In this document: in pieces, positions 8,775-16,611 of the stretch
How the letters are laid out: each line of letters starts with the position of its first letter
Numbering within the stretch: the stretch's first letter is position 1
Assembly: GCF_014694405.1 (NCBI RefSeq)
Contig: NZ_JAAUWV010000004.1
Location: 124,001 to 188,000, forward strand
Source of the DNA: Pseudoalteromonas sp. S16_S37
GTDB lineage: Bacteria; Pseudomonadota; Gammaproteobacteria; Enterobacterales; Alteromonadaceae
DNA: 64,000 nucleotides
Reading direction: 5' to 3'
Made by a program: the position numbers and the translations under genes
The notes under the pieces: model-generated
The model's database searches: none
Told to the model about the DNA's origin: nothing
The model's input: only the letters and a program-made list of their open reading frames with translations

Positions 8775-9060
8775 GGTAAATCTGCTCTATCCGACTTGAT
8801 AACAGCACACCTTACCGAAAACTAAATTACCAAGCCTGCCCTAAACACTCAACTACATATACACCAATGGCAAGTTATACGTCTGGCGCAGGGCATTGAT
8901 ATAGCGCTTTGATTTACACACCGAGCTGAGGTGCCAACGACTACCATAGCGGTGATATTGAACAAGTGCGCTTTGGGGGAAATAAACGTAATCAAGCAGT
9001 TACCCTAATGCTTCATAAATTCAGGTTTAAATTAGGTACATGCACGGCAATTTGGGCATT
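8775..9060 (+). other. Non-coding stretch with a possible decayed reading frame
   Basis: There is no intact gene between the Ntn-like gene and the terminator at 9061. From about 8936 one forward frame reads YHSGDIEQVRFGGNKRNQAV and continues KFRFKLGTC before the terminator, without start codon or ribosome site. A second frame upstream (LNYIYTNGKLYVWRRA, from about 8850) is closed by stops. This looks like debris of a repeat or mobile-element gene rather than functional coding DNA; I cannot name the parent. Confidence 0.35.
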
Positions 9061-9087
9061 AAAAAGGTGAGCTAGGCTCACCTTTTT
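9061..9087. terminator. Terminator of the S1-domain gene
   Basis: A 7-bp GGTGAGC/GCTCACC stem extended by AAAAA/TTTTT encloses a three-base loop. It sits directly beyond the stop of the minus-strand gene at 9090 and is symmetric enough to stop transcription from both sides. Confidence 0.9.
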
Positions 9088-9089
9088 AA

Positions 9090-9917
9090 TTAGTCTTTTA
9101 ACGAGATAGACTTAGCTTCTATGCTAATTTTACCTTGTTTAAACAAACCACCAATGGCTTTTTTGAAGTTTGCTTTGCTGGTAGAAAATGCTTTTTTGAT
9201 TTGTTCAGGATCTGATTTGTCTCCCAGCGGTAAGTAGCCACCGTTTTCTTTTAACGCTTGGATGATTTGATCACCAAGGTCAACAACTTTGCCCATGCCA
9301 GGTTTATCTAACACCACATCAATTTTGCCATCATCGCGGACTACTTTAATGTAGCCTTTGATCTTTTGACCAACGAACATACGTTTGAACACGGTATTAA
9401 AAAACACCACGCCAAAGTGTTGCTCGTTAATAATAACCTTGTAACCAATGTCGGTTTTAGCGGCAACGATAAGATCCACTTCTTGAAATTTTTCGTACCT
9501 TGGCTCGGTTTTATTGACGAACTTGTTGAGATTGCTAGAGGCGCATATGCGTTTACTGGCATTATCTAGATACAGCTTAACCAAGTAGCTATAGCCTTCA
9601 CGCATTTTTGGCTTTTGTTCGTTAAATGGCGCTAGCACGTCTTTATCAATGCCAATATCCATAAACGCGCCAACGGTGCTCAACTCTTTTACACGCAAAA
9701 GGGCAAATTCACCAACTTGAGCAATGGGCGTTTTTGTTGTGGCAGTTGGATGACCTTGCGAGTCTTGATAAATAAATACTTGTACGCTATCGCCTTGTTC
9801 TAAATGTTCTTCGAGTTCATTGGCAGGTAAAAACACTTCGCCTAATTCTTTACCATCAAGGTAAGCACCTTCAGCGCACACTTCGCTTATCATTAACGTT
9901 TCAATACGACCTAACAT
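9090..9917 (-). CDS. S1 RNA-binding domain protein, CvfB/YitL family
   Basis: A 275-residue cytosolic protein built of S1-like OB folds and a C-terminal winged helix, as in CvfB. The first OB unit is at residues ~1-60 (LGRIETLMISEVCAEGAYLD). The second is at ~68-130 (GEFALLRVKELSTVGAFMDI, then DVLAPFNEQKPKM). A third lies near ~150-205 (YKVIINEQHFGVVF...VGQKIKGYIKVVRDDGKIDV). The C-terminal helix-rich part (ALKENGGYLPLGDKSDPEQI) matches the CvfB winged helix. Family members bind RNA and influence expression of surface and virulence factors in some hosts; the role here is unknown. The start lies two bases after the stop of the helicase gene, so the two are probably one operon. Confidence 0.9.
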   Translation of the reverse strand: MLGRIETLMISEVCAEGAYLDGKELGEVFLPANELEEHLEQGDSVQVFIYQDSQGHPTATTKTPIAQVGEFALLRVKELSTVGAFMDIGIDKDVLAPFNEQKPKMREGYSYLVKLYLDNASKRICASSNLNKFVNKTEPRYEKFQEVDLIVAAKTDIGYKVIINEQHFGVVFFNTVFKRMFVGQKIKGYIKVVRDDGKIDVVLDKPGMGKVVDLGDQIIQALKENGGYLPLGDKSDPEQIKKAFSTSKANFKKAIGGLFKQGKISIEAKSISLKD

Positions 9918-9919
9918 GA

Positions 9920-11257
9920 TTATTCCTCTGATGGCTTAGGTTTACGACGAAGAGGGGCGTTGCCATCCACATCAAATGGTGCAGGGATCGCTTTTTTAAC
10001 TTTGGCTTTTGGCTTGATATTCTTTTTCACTGGCTTTTTAGCAACTGGTTTAGCTACTTGTGGTTTAACAATTTTAGGTTTTACTGGCCTAAAACCTTTG
10101 AATTTTGCTTCTAAGCCTTCGATGCTCGCAAATTCAAGTTTGTCGTTTAGGTAGTTTTTGATGGCAACGTAACTGTTCCAATCTTTTGGGCCAACCAATG
10201 AAATTGCAGTGCCTTTAAATCCAGCACGGCCGGTACGGCCAATTCGATGCACGTATTCTTCTGCTTGCTTCGGCAAATCAAAATTAATTACGTGTGTTAC
10301 GCTCAGTAAATCAAGGCCACGTGAAGCAACGTCAGTTGTCACGAGCACTTTGAATATGCCACGGCTGAACGCATCCATGATATCTAGACGCTTGTTTTGT
10401 ACTAAATCGCCAGCAAGTGCTGTGGCTTTAACGCCTAATTCATTCAGTTGCTCACTAATACGCGTTGTATCTGAGCGTGTAGCTGTAAAAATAATGCATT
10501 GACCTACGTCATCTTGCTGCACAAAGTGCTTTAGCAAGGCATCTTTATGATCCAAGTGGTCAGCAAAATATAGCGTCTGCTTAATATCGCCGTGTTGCTG
10601 ATGAGCGTCACTTAAGATGATTTTTTTAGGGGCGCGTAATAAGTTTCTAGATGTTACTTCAACTTGGGCGTGATCAAGTGTTGCTGAAAACAGCAATGTT
10701 TGACGCAGCCTGTGGTTGGCTTCTTCATTAATCTTGTTCAATTGATCCGCAAAGCCCAAATCGAGCATACGATCAGCTTCATCAAAGATTAACAGCTCAA
10801 GGCCTGCAAGTTGCAAAGAGCGTTGCTCTAAATGGTCAGCAATACGCCCTGGAGTACCGATAACAATTTGTGGGTCTTTGCGCAATGCCTTAATTTGGTC
10901 ATTAAAGTTTTCGCCACCTAAAATTTTAACCACATTGATACTAGTGCCTGCTATCAACAAGCGACATTGTGTAAATACTTGTGTGGCTAGCTCTCGGGTA
11001 GGGGCAATAATCAAAACACGTGGGTCGCGCTTACTTAATGCCTTTTGCTTCATGACACGATGCACTGCTGGTAATAAAAACGCTAAGGTTTTACCTGAAC
11101 CTGTCTTGGACTGAGCGAATACATCATGCCCGGCGATGGCCGTGGGTACCGCCTGAGCTTGGATCTCAGTAGGCTCTGTGATCCCTTGGTGGGCAAGTTG
11201 TTTTTCGAGGCGAGTTTCAATGCCTAATTCGGTAAAATGCAAAGCGTTTTTCTCCAA
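9920..11257 (-). CDS. DEAD-box ATP-dependent RNA helicase (SrmB/RhlE-like)
   Basis: A 445-residue RNA helicase with all core motifs: Q motif (PTEIQAQAVP), Walker A (SKTGSGKT), Ia (PTRELA), DEAD (FDEADRML), SAT (FSATL), and motif VI (HRIGRTGRAG). The C-terminal ~75 residues are a Lys/Pro-rich basic tail (PVKPKIVKPQVAKPVAKKPV and following) typical of helicases that work on ribosomal RNA. The subgroup, SrmB-like or RhlE-like, cannot be fixed by eye. A likely role is ribosome assembly or RNA decay. It is probably transcribed with the downstream S1-domain gene; an extended -10 element lies about 25 bases upstream. Confidence 0.93.
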   Translation of the reverse strand: MEKNALHFTELGIETRLEKQLAHQGITEPTEIQAQAVPTAIAGHDVFAQSKTGSGKTLAFLLPAVHRVMKQKALSKRDPRVLIIAPTRELATQVFTQCRLLIAGTSINVVKILGGENFNDQIKALRKDPQIVIGTPGRIADHLEQRSLQLAGLELLIFDEADRMLDLGFADQLNKINEEANHRLRQTLLFSATLDHAQVEVTSRNLLRAPKKIILSDAHQQHGDIKQTLYFADHLDHKDALLKHFVQQDDVGQCIIFTATRSDTTRISEQLNELGVKATALAGDLVQNKRLDIMDAFSRGIFKVLVTTDVASRGLDLLSVTHVINFDLPKQAEEYVHRIGRTGRAGFKGTAISLVGPKDWNSYVAIKNYLNDKLEFASIEGLEAKFKGFRPVKPKIVKPQVAKPVAKKPVKKNIKPKAKVKKAIPAPFDVDGNAPLRRKPKPSEE

Positions 11258-11281
11258 AACTTAATTTCTATAAGACCGCGT

Positions 11282-11290
11282 ATTATAGCA
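11282..11290 (-). promoter_or_regulatory. Extended -10 promoter for the helicase gene
   Basis: Read on the minus strand the segment is TGCTATAAT: a perfect -10 hexamer with an upstream TGn extension, 25 bases before the helicase start codon. No good -35 hexamer is present at the expected distance, which fits an extended -10 promoter. Confidence 0.6.
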
Positions 11291-11338
11291 AAGCATTAGT
11301 AAGCTCTCCTAGCATTAAAGCACTTTGTATCTGGATTT

Positions 11339-11366
11339 TTGCAATTAAAGTAAAAATCCGTACAAT
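11339..11366 (+). promoter_or_regulatory. Promoter for trhO
   Basis: TTGCAA (11339-11344) and TACAAT (11361-11366) are separated by 16 bases. This gives a leader of about 90 bases to the trhO start, with small GC hairpins (GCGC-TCTA-GCGC at 11369-11380). Confidence 0.6.
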
Positions 11367-11462
11367 ACGCGCTCTAGCGCCGGATTTACGGTCCGGTATG
11401 TGTGCTTTTGGCGTTGTGCTTAATGCCCTAAGCGAAGTGAAAGCTGAAATTTAGGAAACCCT

Positions 11463-12449
11463 ATGTCTAAACCATTTGTGGTTTGTGCCATGTATAAATT
11501 CGTGTCACTGCCAAACTTTGAACAAATTCGTCAACCACTTCATGATGTGATGGAACAGCATGAAGTACGCGGTACATTGTTACTTGCTGCTGAAGGTATT
11601 AACGGCACCGTTGCAGGTAAACGTGAAGGTATTGATGCCTTACTTGCGTGGCTCGATAAACAGCCTGGTTTAGATAACATTGTATTTAAAGAATCGTACG
11701 ATGAAACTTGTCCGTTTTACCGCACTAAAGTAAAGCTTAAAAAAGAAATCGTGACCATGGGTGTACAAGGTATCGACCCGCTAAAAGTGGTGGGTAGCTA
11801 CGTTAAGCCTAAAGAATGGAATGATTTGATCTCAGACCCTGAAGTTGTGGTGGTTGATACGCGTAATGATTACGAAATCGAAATAGGCACGTTTATACAT
11901 GCTATTGATCCAAACACCAAAACGTTCCGTGAATTTCCGCAGTGGGCTAAAGAGAATTTAGATCCAAGCAAACATAAAAAAGTAGCCATGTTCTGTACCG
12001 GCGGTATTCGCTGTGAAAAATCAACAGCATACATGAAAGAGCAGGGTTTTGAAGAGGTTTATCACCTTGAAGGCGGTATCTTAAAGTACTTAGAAGAAGT
12101 ACCAAAAGAAGAATCGCTTTGGGAAGGTGAGTGCTTTGTATTTGATAACCGTGTAGCGGTTGGTCACGACTTACAAAAAGGCTCATATGATCAGTGTCAT
12201 GCTTGTCGTATGCCCATCACTGAAGAAGAAAAGCAACGTGAAGAGTATATGGAAGGCGTTTCATGCCATCATTGCCATGATAGCCTTACAGATGAGCAAA
12301 GAGCTCGCTTTGCAGAGCGTCAAAAGCAAATTCAGTTAGCCCAAGCGCGTGGTGAAGGGCACATCGGTCACGATGCACAAGAAGTTTTGCGCCAACGTAA
12401 AGAAGCAAAACAAGCTCAAAAAGAAGCGCAAAGACAAAAGTCAGCTTAA
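11463..12449 (+). CDS. trhO: tRNA uridine-34 5-hydroxylase TrhO (YceA), rhodanese-like
   Basis: A 328-residue member of the YceA/UPF0176 family, which makes 5-hydroxyuridine at tRNA position 34, the precursor of cmo5U and mcmo5U. Residues ~1-95 are the N-terminal acylphosphatase-like domain ([20 protein letters not shown]). Residues ~125-220 are a rhodanese domain whose active Cys lies in [12 protein letters not shown]. The C-terminal region has two CxxC pairs (QCHACRMP and SCHHCHDS) that may bind zinc, followed by a Gln/Lys/Arg-rich helix. The length and motifs match the family fully. It stands alone with its own promoter and terminator. Confidence 0.95.
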   Translation: MSKPFVVCAMYKFVSLPNFEQIRQPLHDVMEQHEVRGTLLLAAEGINGTVAGKREGIDALLAWLDKQPGLDNIVFKESYDETCPFYRTKVKLKKEIVTMGVQGIDPLKVVGSYVKPKEWNDLISDPEVVVVDTRNDYEIEIGTFIHAIDPNTKTFREFPQWAKENLDPSKHKKVAMFCTGGIRCEKSTAYMKEQGFEEVYHLEGGILKYLEEVPKEESLWEGECFVFDNRVAVGHDLQKGSYDQCHACRMPITEEEKQREEYMEGVSCHHCHDSLTDEQRARFAERQKQIQLAQARGEGHIGHDAQEVLRQRKEAKQAQKEAQRQKSA

Positions 12450-12470
12450 TTAATGAGTAATAACTGCAAA

Positions 12471-12498
12471 AGCCTCAACGTTTAGTTGGGGCTTTTTT
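12471..12498 (+). terminator. Terminator of trhO
   Basis: A 9-bp stem with one G-T pair (AGCCTCAAC, 12471-12479; GTTGGGGCT, 12485-12493) is followed by six T, about 20 bases after the trhO stop. Confidence 0.9.
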
Positions 12499-12599
12499 GT
12501 TGCTTTTGCAACCAATGTCATGCTTTTGTGGGGTTGTCGAAAGGGTTGATTGTTTGTTAGGCTAATTATGTCCAATATAACAACAATAGACGGCGAACC

Positions 12600-12971
12600 A
12601 TGGGCAATTTATTTTTACAAGAGCGCGAGCGCTGGTGGGTTTGGTTAGTATGGGGCCTAATAGGCTGCCTCTCGAGTGGTTTTGTTTTAAGCTTAACTCA
12701 TCAGCAAATAATGGGGTTTACTGTGCCAAGCTTATTGGTTTTAGCCATCACAGTTTGGATGAGTTATAGCAAACGTTTTGAGTTTTTTAGAGCGTTTAGA
12801 GTACTTTTAGTAATTGTTACTTTTTCTTTCTTTCCTTCTTTGCTCGATGCGCTATTACCTATCGATAAACTTTCAGTTGCGATGCTTAAAGGCGGACTAG
12901 TCTTAGTTTTTGGCATACTTCTTTGTATCTTTTGCGCTTGGTTTGCCAAAAGACCCAAGCAATATTATTGA
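12600..12971 (+). CDS. Small hypothetical inner-membrane protein
   Basis: A 123-residue protein with four predicted membrane segments: residues ~13-33 (WWVWLVWGLIGCLSSGFVL), ~38-55 (IMGFTVPSLLVLAITVW), ~66-85 (VLLVIVTFSFFPSLLDAL) and ~95-115 (LKGGLVLVFGILLCIFCAWF). Basic residues bracket the segments. No family is recognised. The start ATG has only a weak ribosome site (GGCGAACC). It lies upstream of the first tRNA-Ser gene, which has its own promoter overlapping the region just after this stop codon. Confidence 0.6.
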   Translation: MGNLFLQERERWWVWLVWGLIGCLSSGFVLSLTHQQIMGFTVPSLLVLAITVWMSYSKRFEFFRAFRVLLVIVTFSFFPSLLDALLPIDKLSVAMLKGGLVLVFGILLCIFCAWFAKRPKQYY

Positions 12972-12997
12972 ATTTTACAAAAAATTGGTTCCAACTC

Positions 12998-13026
12998 TTT
13001 ACAGCGATACTTAAAACCACTAATAT
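12998..13026 (+). promoter_or_regulatory. tRNA-Ser promoter
   Basis: TTTACA (12998-13003), 17-base spacer, TAATAT (13021-13026), followed by the GC-rich discriminator GCGCGCC. The tRNA begins 14 bases after the -10. GC-rich discriminators are usual for stable-RNA promoters under stringent control. Confidence 0.82.
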
Positions 13027-13039
13027 GCGCGCCAACAAC

Positions 13040-13130
13040 GGAGAGATGGCTGAGTGGTTGAAAGCACCGGTCTTGAAAACCGGCATACGTTAATAGCGTA
13101 TCTAGGGTTCAAATCCCTATCTCTCCGCCA
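13040..13130 (+). tRNA. tRNA-Ser (anticodon UGA), copy 1
   Basis: A 91-base class II tRNA with encoded CCA. The acceptor stem is GGAGAGA paired with TCTCTCC. The anticodon loop reads CTTGAAA, giving anticodon TGA. The T arm is GGGTTCAAATCCC. The long variable arm (CATACG...CGTAT) is what SerRS recognises. It differs from copies 2 and 3 at one base of the variable-arm loop (TTAATA against TTTATA). It reads UCN codons, chiefly UCA. Confidence 0.97.
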
Positions 13131-13140
13131 CCTCATTCCC

Positions 13141-13166
13141 AAAACCGCCTTATTGGCGGTTTTTTT
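13141..13166 (+). terminator. Terminator after tRNA-Ser copy 1
   Basis: A CCGCC/GGCGG stem (13145-13149, 13155-13159) flanked by AAAA and seven T, ten bases after the tRNA. Confidence 0.9.
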
Positions 13167-13181
13167 CGTTAGGAGGCTGTT

Positions 13182-13550
13182 ATGTCAGCATTAGTTGTAA
13201 AACATACTAGCTTATGGATAGTGTTTGGCTTCTTTTATCTTAGCGGCTTGGAAATGGCCCTGCGTTTGGCCATTGATGGTCAGCAAGATCCTACATTAAT
13301 TAAAACACTTTCACTTACCTTCTTGTTTAGCCTACTTGTTGCCCACTTGATAAGAAAGTACGAAAAAATGTGGCCGTTTTTGGCATCGGTTGTTATCAGC
13401 TTAACTGGCATTGTTGGATTTGGTTATTATTTTACGCAGCGCCTTACACAGTATAGCTTTGAGCTAGGGTTGGGGTTGTGTCTAAGTTTACCTCTAGCCA
13501 CGTTTTTGGTAGGAAAAATCAAGCTTCCTGAACGTCAAGCGGACAAGTAA
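13182..13550 (+). CDS. Small hypothetical inner-membrane protein
   Basis: A 122-residue protein starting at the ATG at 13182 after a perfect AGGAGG (13171-13176). It has four hydrophobic segments at about residues 9-27, 41-59, 64-84 and 95-113 (SLWIVFGFFYLSGLEMAL; LSLTFLFSLLVAHLI; FLASVVISLTGIVGFGYYF; LGLGLCLSLPLATFLVG). No family is recognised. It follows the tRNA-Ser terminator closely, so its promoter must lie within or upstream of the tRNA region, or it relies on read-through. Confidence 0.65.
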   Translation: MSALVVKHTSLWIVFGFFYLSGLEMALRLAIDGQQDPTLIKTLSLTFLFSLLVAHLIRKYEKMWPFLASVVISLTGIVGFGYYFTQRLTQYSFELGLGLCLSLPLATFLVGKIKLPERQADK

Positions 13551-13622
13551 GTCCGTTTAAACTCATAACTGGCTATGTTACACTGCGCGCGTCTTTTAAT
13601 AGAAACTAAAGTGAATTAACTT

Positions 13623-14240
13623 ATGTCAGATTTATTTAATACAGATGCTGAAAAAGCAAGCTACGGAATTGGCTTACAAATGGGTGAGCAATTAAAGGCA
13701 AATCCATTTGAAGGTCTAAACTTGCACTCAGTATTTGAGGGAATGAAAGACGCATACGCGGGTGACGCGTTCCGTGTTGAGATCCCTGAGATCCAAGCTG
13801 CATTCGAAAAAATCAATGCTGAAATTCAAGCTCGTCGTGAAGAAGAAGCGAAAGTACTAGCTGCTGAAGGTATTGCATTCTTAGAAGAAAACGCAAAGCG
13901 TGCAGAAATCACAGTTACTGAGTCTGGCCTTCAATATGAAGTGATCAGCACAGGTGAGGGCGCAAAACCTGCAGCTGACTCAAAAGTACGTGTTCATTAC
14001 CATGGTACTTTAATCAACGGTACTGTATTTGATAGCTCTTATGACCGCGGTCAGCCTGCTGAATTCCCGGTAAATGGCGTTATCAAAGGTTGGACTGAAG
14101 CATTACAACTAATGCCTGCTGGTTCAAAATGGCGCTTATATATCCCACACGAACTTGCATATGGTGAGCGTGGTGCTGGTGCATCAATCGCACCTTTCTC
14201 AACGTTAGTATTCGATGTTGAGCTTTTAGACGTTTTATAA
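13623..14240 (+). CDS. fklB: FKBP-type peptidyl-prolyl cis-trans isomerase FklB
   Basis: A 205-residue FKBP, close to the 206 residues of E. coli FklB. Residues ~1-95 form the helical dimerisation domain (KASYGIGLQMGEQLKANPFE), with no signal peptide, so it is cytosolic. The FKBP domain follows (VRVHYHGTLINGTVFDSSYD, FPVNGVIKGWTEALQLM, GSKWRLYIPHELAYGERGAG, IAPFSTLVFDVELLDV) and keeps the aromatic active-site residues (Tyr, Phe, Asp in VFDSSYD; Val-Ile, Trp). It accelerates proline isomerisation during folding. The absence of a signal separates it from periplasmic FkpA. Confidence 0.95.
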   Translation: MSDLFNTDAEKASYGIGLQMGEQLKANPFEGLNLHSVFEGMKDAYAGDAFRVEIPEIQAAFEKINAEIQARREEEAKVLAAEGIAFLEENAKRAEITVTESGLQYEVISTGEGAKPAADSKVRVHYHGTLINGTVFDSSYDRGQPAEFPVNGVIKGWTEALQLMPAGSKWRLYIPHELAYGERGAGASIAPFSTLVFDVELLDVL

Positions 14241-14270
14241 TCGCGAATAAACGATTTACGATAAAACACG

Positions 14271-14298
14271 AAAAAGGCCGGATCATTCCGGGCTTTTT
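14271..14298 (+). terminator. Terminator of fklB
   Basis: An AAAAAGGCCGGA/TCCGGGCTTTTT hairpin with a TCAT loop and one G-G mismatch, 30 bases beyond the fklB stop. Confidence 0.85.
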
Positions 14299-14462
14299 CA
14301 TGTGATTAATCCTACATCGCGCATGTGTGTGCCACATATTTAGGATAGATTTACCTCTAGTGCGCGTGTAGCATCTTAATGGTATATTAGTGAAATATTT
14401 CCTGCGCTTTTATAAGTGGATAGGGAGCGGTTTGAACCCTAAATAAGTAGAAATGGTATTGT

Positions 14463-14798
14463 ATGTCTTTTCCTCCTTGCCCAAAATGTCACTCAGAGTA
14501 TGTGTATCAAGATCAAGATAACTTTGTATGTCCTGTATGCGCATACGAATGGAACCCGTCACAAGCCAATGAAGACGACGCTGTCAGCGTAAAAGACGCA
14601 AATGGGGCGTTATTAGTGGATGGTGATAAAGTCACCGTGATAAAAGATCTCAAAATCAAAGGCAGCTCTCAAGTGATTAAAATTGGCACCAAAGCCTTGG
14701 TTAGACGCGTGCTTGATAAGAAAGACCATGAGCTTGACTGCAAAGTAGATGGCGTGGGTGAAATGATGGTCACCGCTAAGTTTGTAAAAAAGGCTTAA
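14463..14798 (+). CDS. yjdM: PhnA/YjdM-family zinc-ribbon protein
   Basis: A 111-residue protein of the former PhnA family (YjdM). Residues ~6-27 are a zinc ribbon (CPKCHSEYVY...FVCPVCAYEW). The rest is a compact SH3-like beta-barrel (DGDKVTVIKDLKIKGSSQVI and KIGTKALVRRVL). The family name refers to alkylphosphonate operons, but members are not the phosphonoacetate hydrolase and their role is unclear. The protein stands alone here, so phosphonate use is not implied. Confidence 0.92.
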   Translation: MSFPPCPKCHSEYVYQDQDNFVCPVCAYEWNPSQANEDDAVSVKDANGALLVDGDKVTVIKDLKIKGSSQVIKIGTKALVRRVLDKKDHELDCKVDGVGEMMVTAKFVKKA

Positions 14799-14863
14799 AG
14801 TGTAAATTTCATGCCAGATGTTAGCGTATTCATCTTGAACTGAAAGAGAAAAGGAGTAACGGT

Positions 14864-15160
14864 ATGTATGAGATGTTGGTGGGACTTGAAGTGTATGATG
14901 GTGGCATCTACGAGCAATACAGGGCAGCAATGAAACCACTTCTTGCGCAATACGAGGGTGGGTTTGGGTACGATTTTGCTGTTAGCGAGGTATTGCGCTC
15001 AGAGGTGGACGTTGCGATAAACCGTGTGTTTACAATTTACTTTGCCAATAAAGCCAAAGCCGATGGTTTTTTTTCAAACAACGACTATCTAGCGATAAAA
15101 AGCCAATACTTTGAGTCATCAGTTCGAAATACGGTGATCATTGCCAGTTATGAAAAGTGA
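14864..15160 (+). CDS. DUF1330-like dimeric ferredoxin-fold protein
   Basis: A 98-residue protein, starting at an ATG with AAGGAG ten bases upstream. The pattern YEMLVGLEVYDGGIYEQYRA, with a following KPLLAQYEGGFGYDFAVSEV and a final strand RNTVIIASYE, matches small alpha+beta barrel proteins of the DUF1330 type: a substrate-sized pocket, no known reaction. The gene lies 65 bases after the YjdM-like gene in the same direction, so the two may be co-transcribed. The family call is moderately sure; no function is offered. Confidence 0.7.
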   Translation: MYEMLVGLEVYDGGIYEQYRAAMKPLLAQYEGGFGYDFAVSEVLRSEVDVAINRVFTIYFANKAKADGFFSNNDYLAIKSQYFESSVRNTVIIASYEK

Positions 15161-15248
15161 GCTTACGCCATCCAATTCTAAGTGAGGCTCAAACCAACGC
15201 TAAGTTTGATGGCAAATGCCACCACACTTTTAAATCGTCGGCGTAATT

Positions 15249-15578
15249 TTAAATACACCTAGCAGGCTTTGGTAAACCTGCAATTTTCGTGGCTTGTTTT
15301 GCAGGACCTTTGGGGAATAGTTTGTATAAGTACATGCTGTTTCCCTTATCTTCTCCAAGCGCTTTTGCCATCGCTTTGACTAACATGCGTATAGCAGGGC
15401 TTGTGTTATATTCTTCATAAAAGTCACGCACAAAGTTGACGACCTCCCAGTGCGCAGCTGTTAACTGAATACCTTCTTGCTCGGCGATGATGGGCGCAAG
15501 CTCAGGGCTCCACTGAGTATGGTCAAGCAAATAGCCTTGCTTATCTGTTTCTATTGATTGATTGTTTAGTTCTAACAT
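15249..15578 (-). CDS. tusE: Sulfur relay protein TusE (DsrC family)
   Basis: The final sulfur carrier of the Tus relay, passing persulfide from TusBCD to MnmA for 2-thiolation of tRNA uridine 34. The protein has 109 residues and ends in the DsrC-family tail GLPKPARCI, where the penultimate Cys carries the sulfur. Other family features are [40 protein letters not shown] and [13 protein letters not shown]. It is last of four genes, three bases after tusB. Confidence 0.95.
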   Translation of the reverse strand: MLELNNQSIETDKQGYLLDHTQWSPELAPIIAEQEGIQLTAAHWEVVNFVRDFYEEYNTSPAIRMLVKAMAKALGEDKGNSMYLYKLFPKGPAKQATKIAGLPKPARCI

Positions 15579-15581
15579 GTT

Positions 15582-15854
15582 TTACCAAGTAATTGATTTA
15601 TTCGCGTTACTTATCAGCTTAACCCATTCGATATCACTGAGTAGATTATATCCACAACTTGTTGATACGCCTCTGGCGATAGCACAGTCTGTTAGCATAT
15701 AGAGCTTTTCACAAAGCTGACTGTAAGAGGCGTGATCATAGCACGCATCACCGCTGAGCAATACCGCATCATGACGCGCTATGAGTTGCTTTATATTTAA
15801 CTTTTGATAATAAGTTACAGGTTTCGAAAATATGTGTACTGTCTCGATGCTCAT
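15582..15854 (-). CDS. tusB: Sulfur relay protein TusB (DsrH-like)
   Basis: A 90-residue subunit of the TusBCD complex. The short DsrEFH-type fold is visible (MSIETVHIFSKPV; HDAVLLSGDACYD; LYMLTDCAIARGV), and the C-terminus ends in Trp as in E. coli TusB. Its start overlaps the tusC stop by four bases (ATGA) and its stop lies three bases before tusE. Sequence is weakly conserved in this subunit, so position in the operon supports the call. Confidence 0.88.
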   Translation of the reverse strand: MSIETVHIFSKPVTYYQKLNIKQLIARHDAVLLSGDACYDHASYSQLCEKLYMLTDCAIARGVSTSCGYNLLSDIEWVKLISNANKSITW

Positions 15855-16207
15855 AAGGTAACCACAAAGTCTTGCTGTTGAATTAATGACTGTTGCTGTT
15901 GCTTATTTAAGATGACAGCAGTGATGTTCAATTGCTCTTGAGTTAATTGGTATTTCGCCATGGCATCAGCACAAACGTATACCTGTTCTACATCATATAT
16001 TTCTAACGTCTTAATCGACTTAAAATAGTCTTTAAGGCCTATATGCGTTGCAGATTGCTGCTTTTTCAGTGCAAGTATTGCGGAGTCTATTAACAACCAA
16101 GAAATATTCTGATCGATTGCCGCATATATTAATGTAGTGTCAAGCGCGTCACGTATTTTTTGGCCATCAAATGGGCTATCAGAACTTATCACTAAAACAT
16201 TTTTCAT
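15851..16207 (-). CDS. tusC: Sulfur relay protein TusC (DsrF-like)
   Basis: A 118-residue DsrE/F-like subunit of TusBCD. It opens with the strand and Ser-rich turn KNVLVISSDSPFDGQKIRDA followed by LDTTLIYAAIDQNISWLLID, and has the LYDVEQVYVCADA-type region (IYDVEQVYVCADAMAKYQLT) of the family. It lies between tusD and tusB with four-base overlaps on both sides, which implies translational coupling of the three subunits. Confidence 0.92.
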   Translation of the reverse strand: MKNVLVISSDSPFDGQKIRDALDTTLIYAAIDQNISWLLIDSAILALKKQQSATHIGLKDYFKSIKTLEIYDVEQVYVCADAMAKYQLTQEQLNITAVILNKQQQQSLIQQQDFVVTL

Positions 16208-16557
16208 TTAAATTGAACCCACTTATCTGCTTTTGTGCTTAGCATTGCAAACTCAGCTAAACCAGCAACTGTAAATAGTCCGGTGTTATTGGTATCTATG
16301 GCGCGCTTTTCAGCCGCAGTGACACATAACATAAGAGGAATACCTAAATCAGCCAGCGCTTGCCACGTCGCTTGGACATTTAGCTCATCAGATGCCAGTT
16401 GAAAGTGTTGTGAAGCATGATTAACAGCGTCTTGATATAAAAAAATACACGATATCTGGTGACCACTTTGCACAGCTGCATGTGCAAAACGAGACAGCCG
16501 CTGTAAGCAATCATGATCGGCAACGCCCGAATGCAAAGATAAAACAAATTTGCTCAA
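16204..16557 (-). CDS. tusD: Sulfur relay protein TusD (DsrE-like)
   Basis: A 117-residue catalytic subunit of TusBCD that accepts sulfur from TusA. The active Cys lies in LMLCVTAAEKRAI, aligned by pattern with Cys78 of E. coli TusD (LNICVAAALRRG). Other matches are ISCIFLYQDAVNHASQHFQL, ASDELNVQATWQAL and FTVAGLAEFA. The start codon is TTG at 16557. A terminator for yccA lies immediately upstream, so the tus operon either has its own weak promoter in the short gap or depends on read-through. Confidence 0.93.
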   Translation of the reverse strand: MSKFVLSLHSGVADHDCLQRLSRFAHAAVQSGHQISCIFLYQDAVNHASQHFQLASDELNVQATWQALADLGIPLMLCVTAAEKRAIDTNNTGLFTVAGLAEFAMLSTKADKWVQFK

Positions 16558-16568
16558 AATACGCCCAT

Positions 16569-16591
16569 TAAAAAAGCCCCAAGAGGGGCTT
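16569..16591 (-). terminator. Terminator between yccA and tusD
   Basis: An AAGCCCC/GGGGCTT stem with an AAGA loop (16574-16591). On the minus strand it runs into six T. It separates yccA from tusDCBE. Confidence 0.85.
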
Positions 16592-16611
16592 ATTTTACCA
16601 GAACAAACTGG

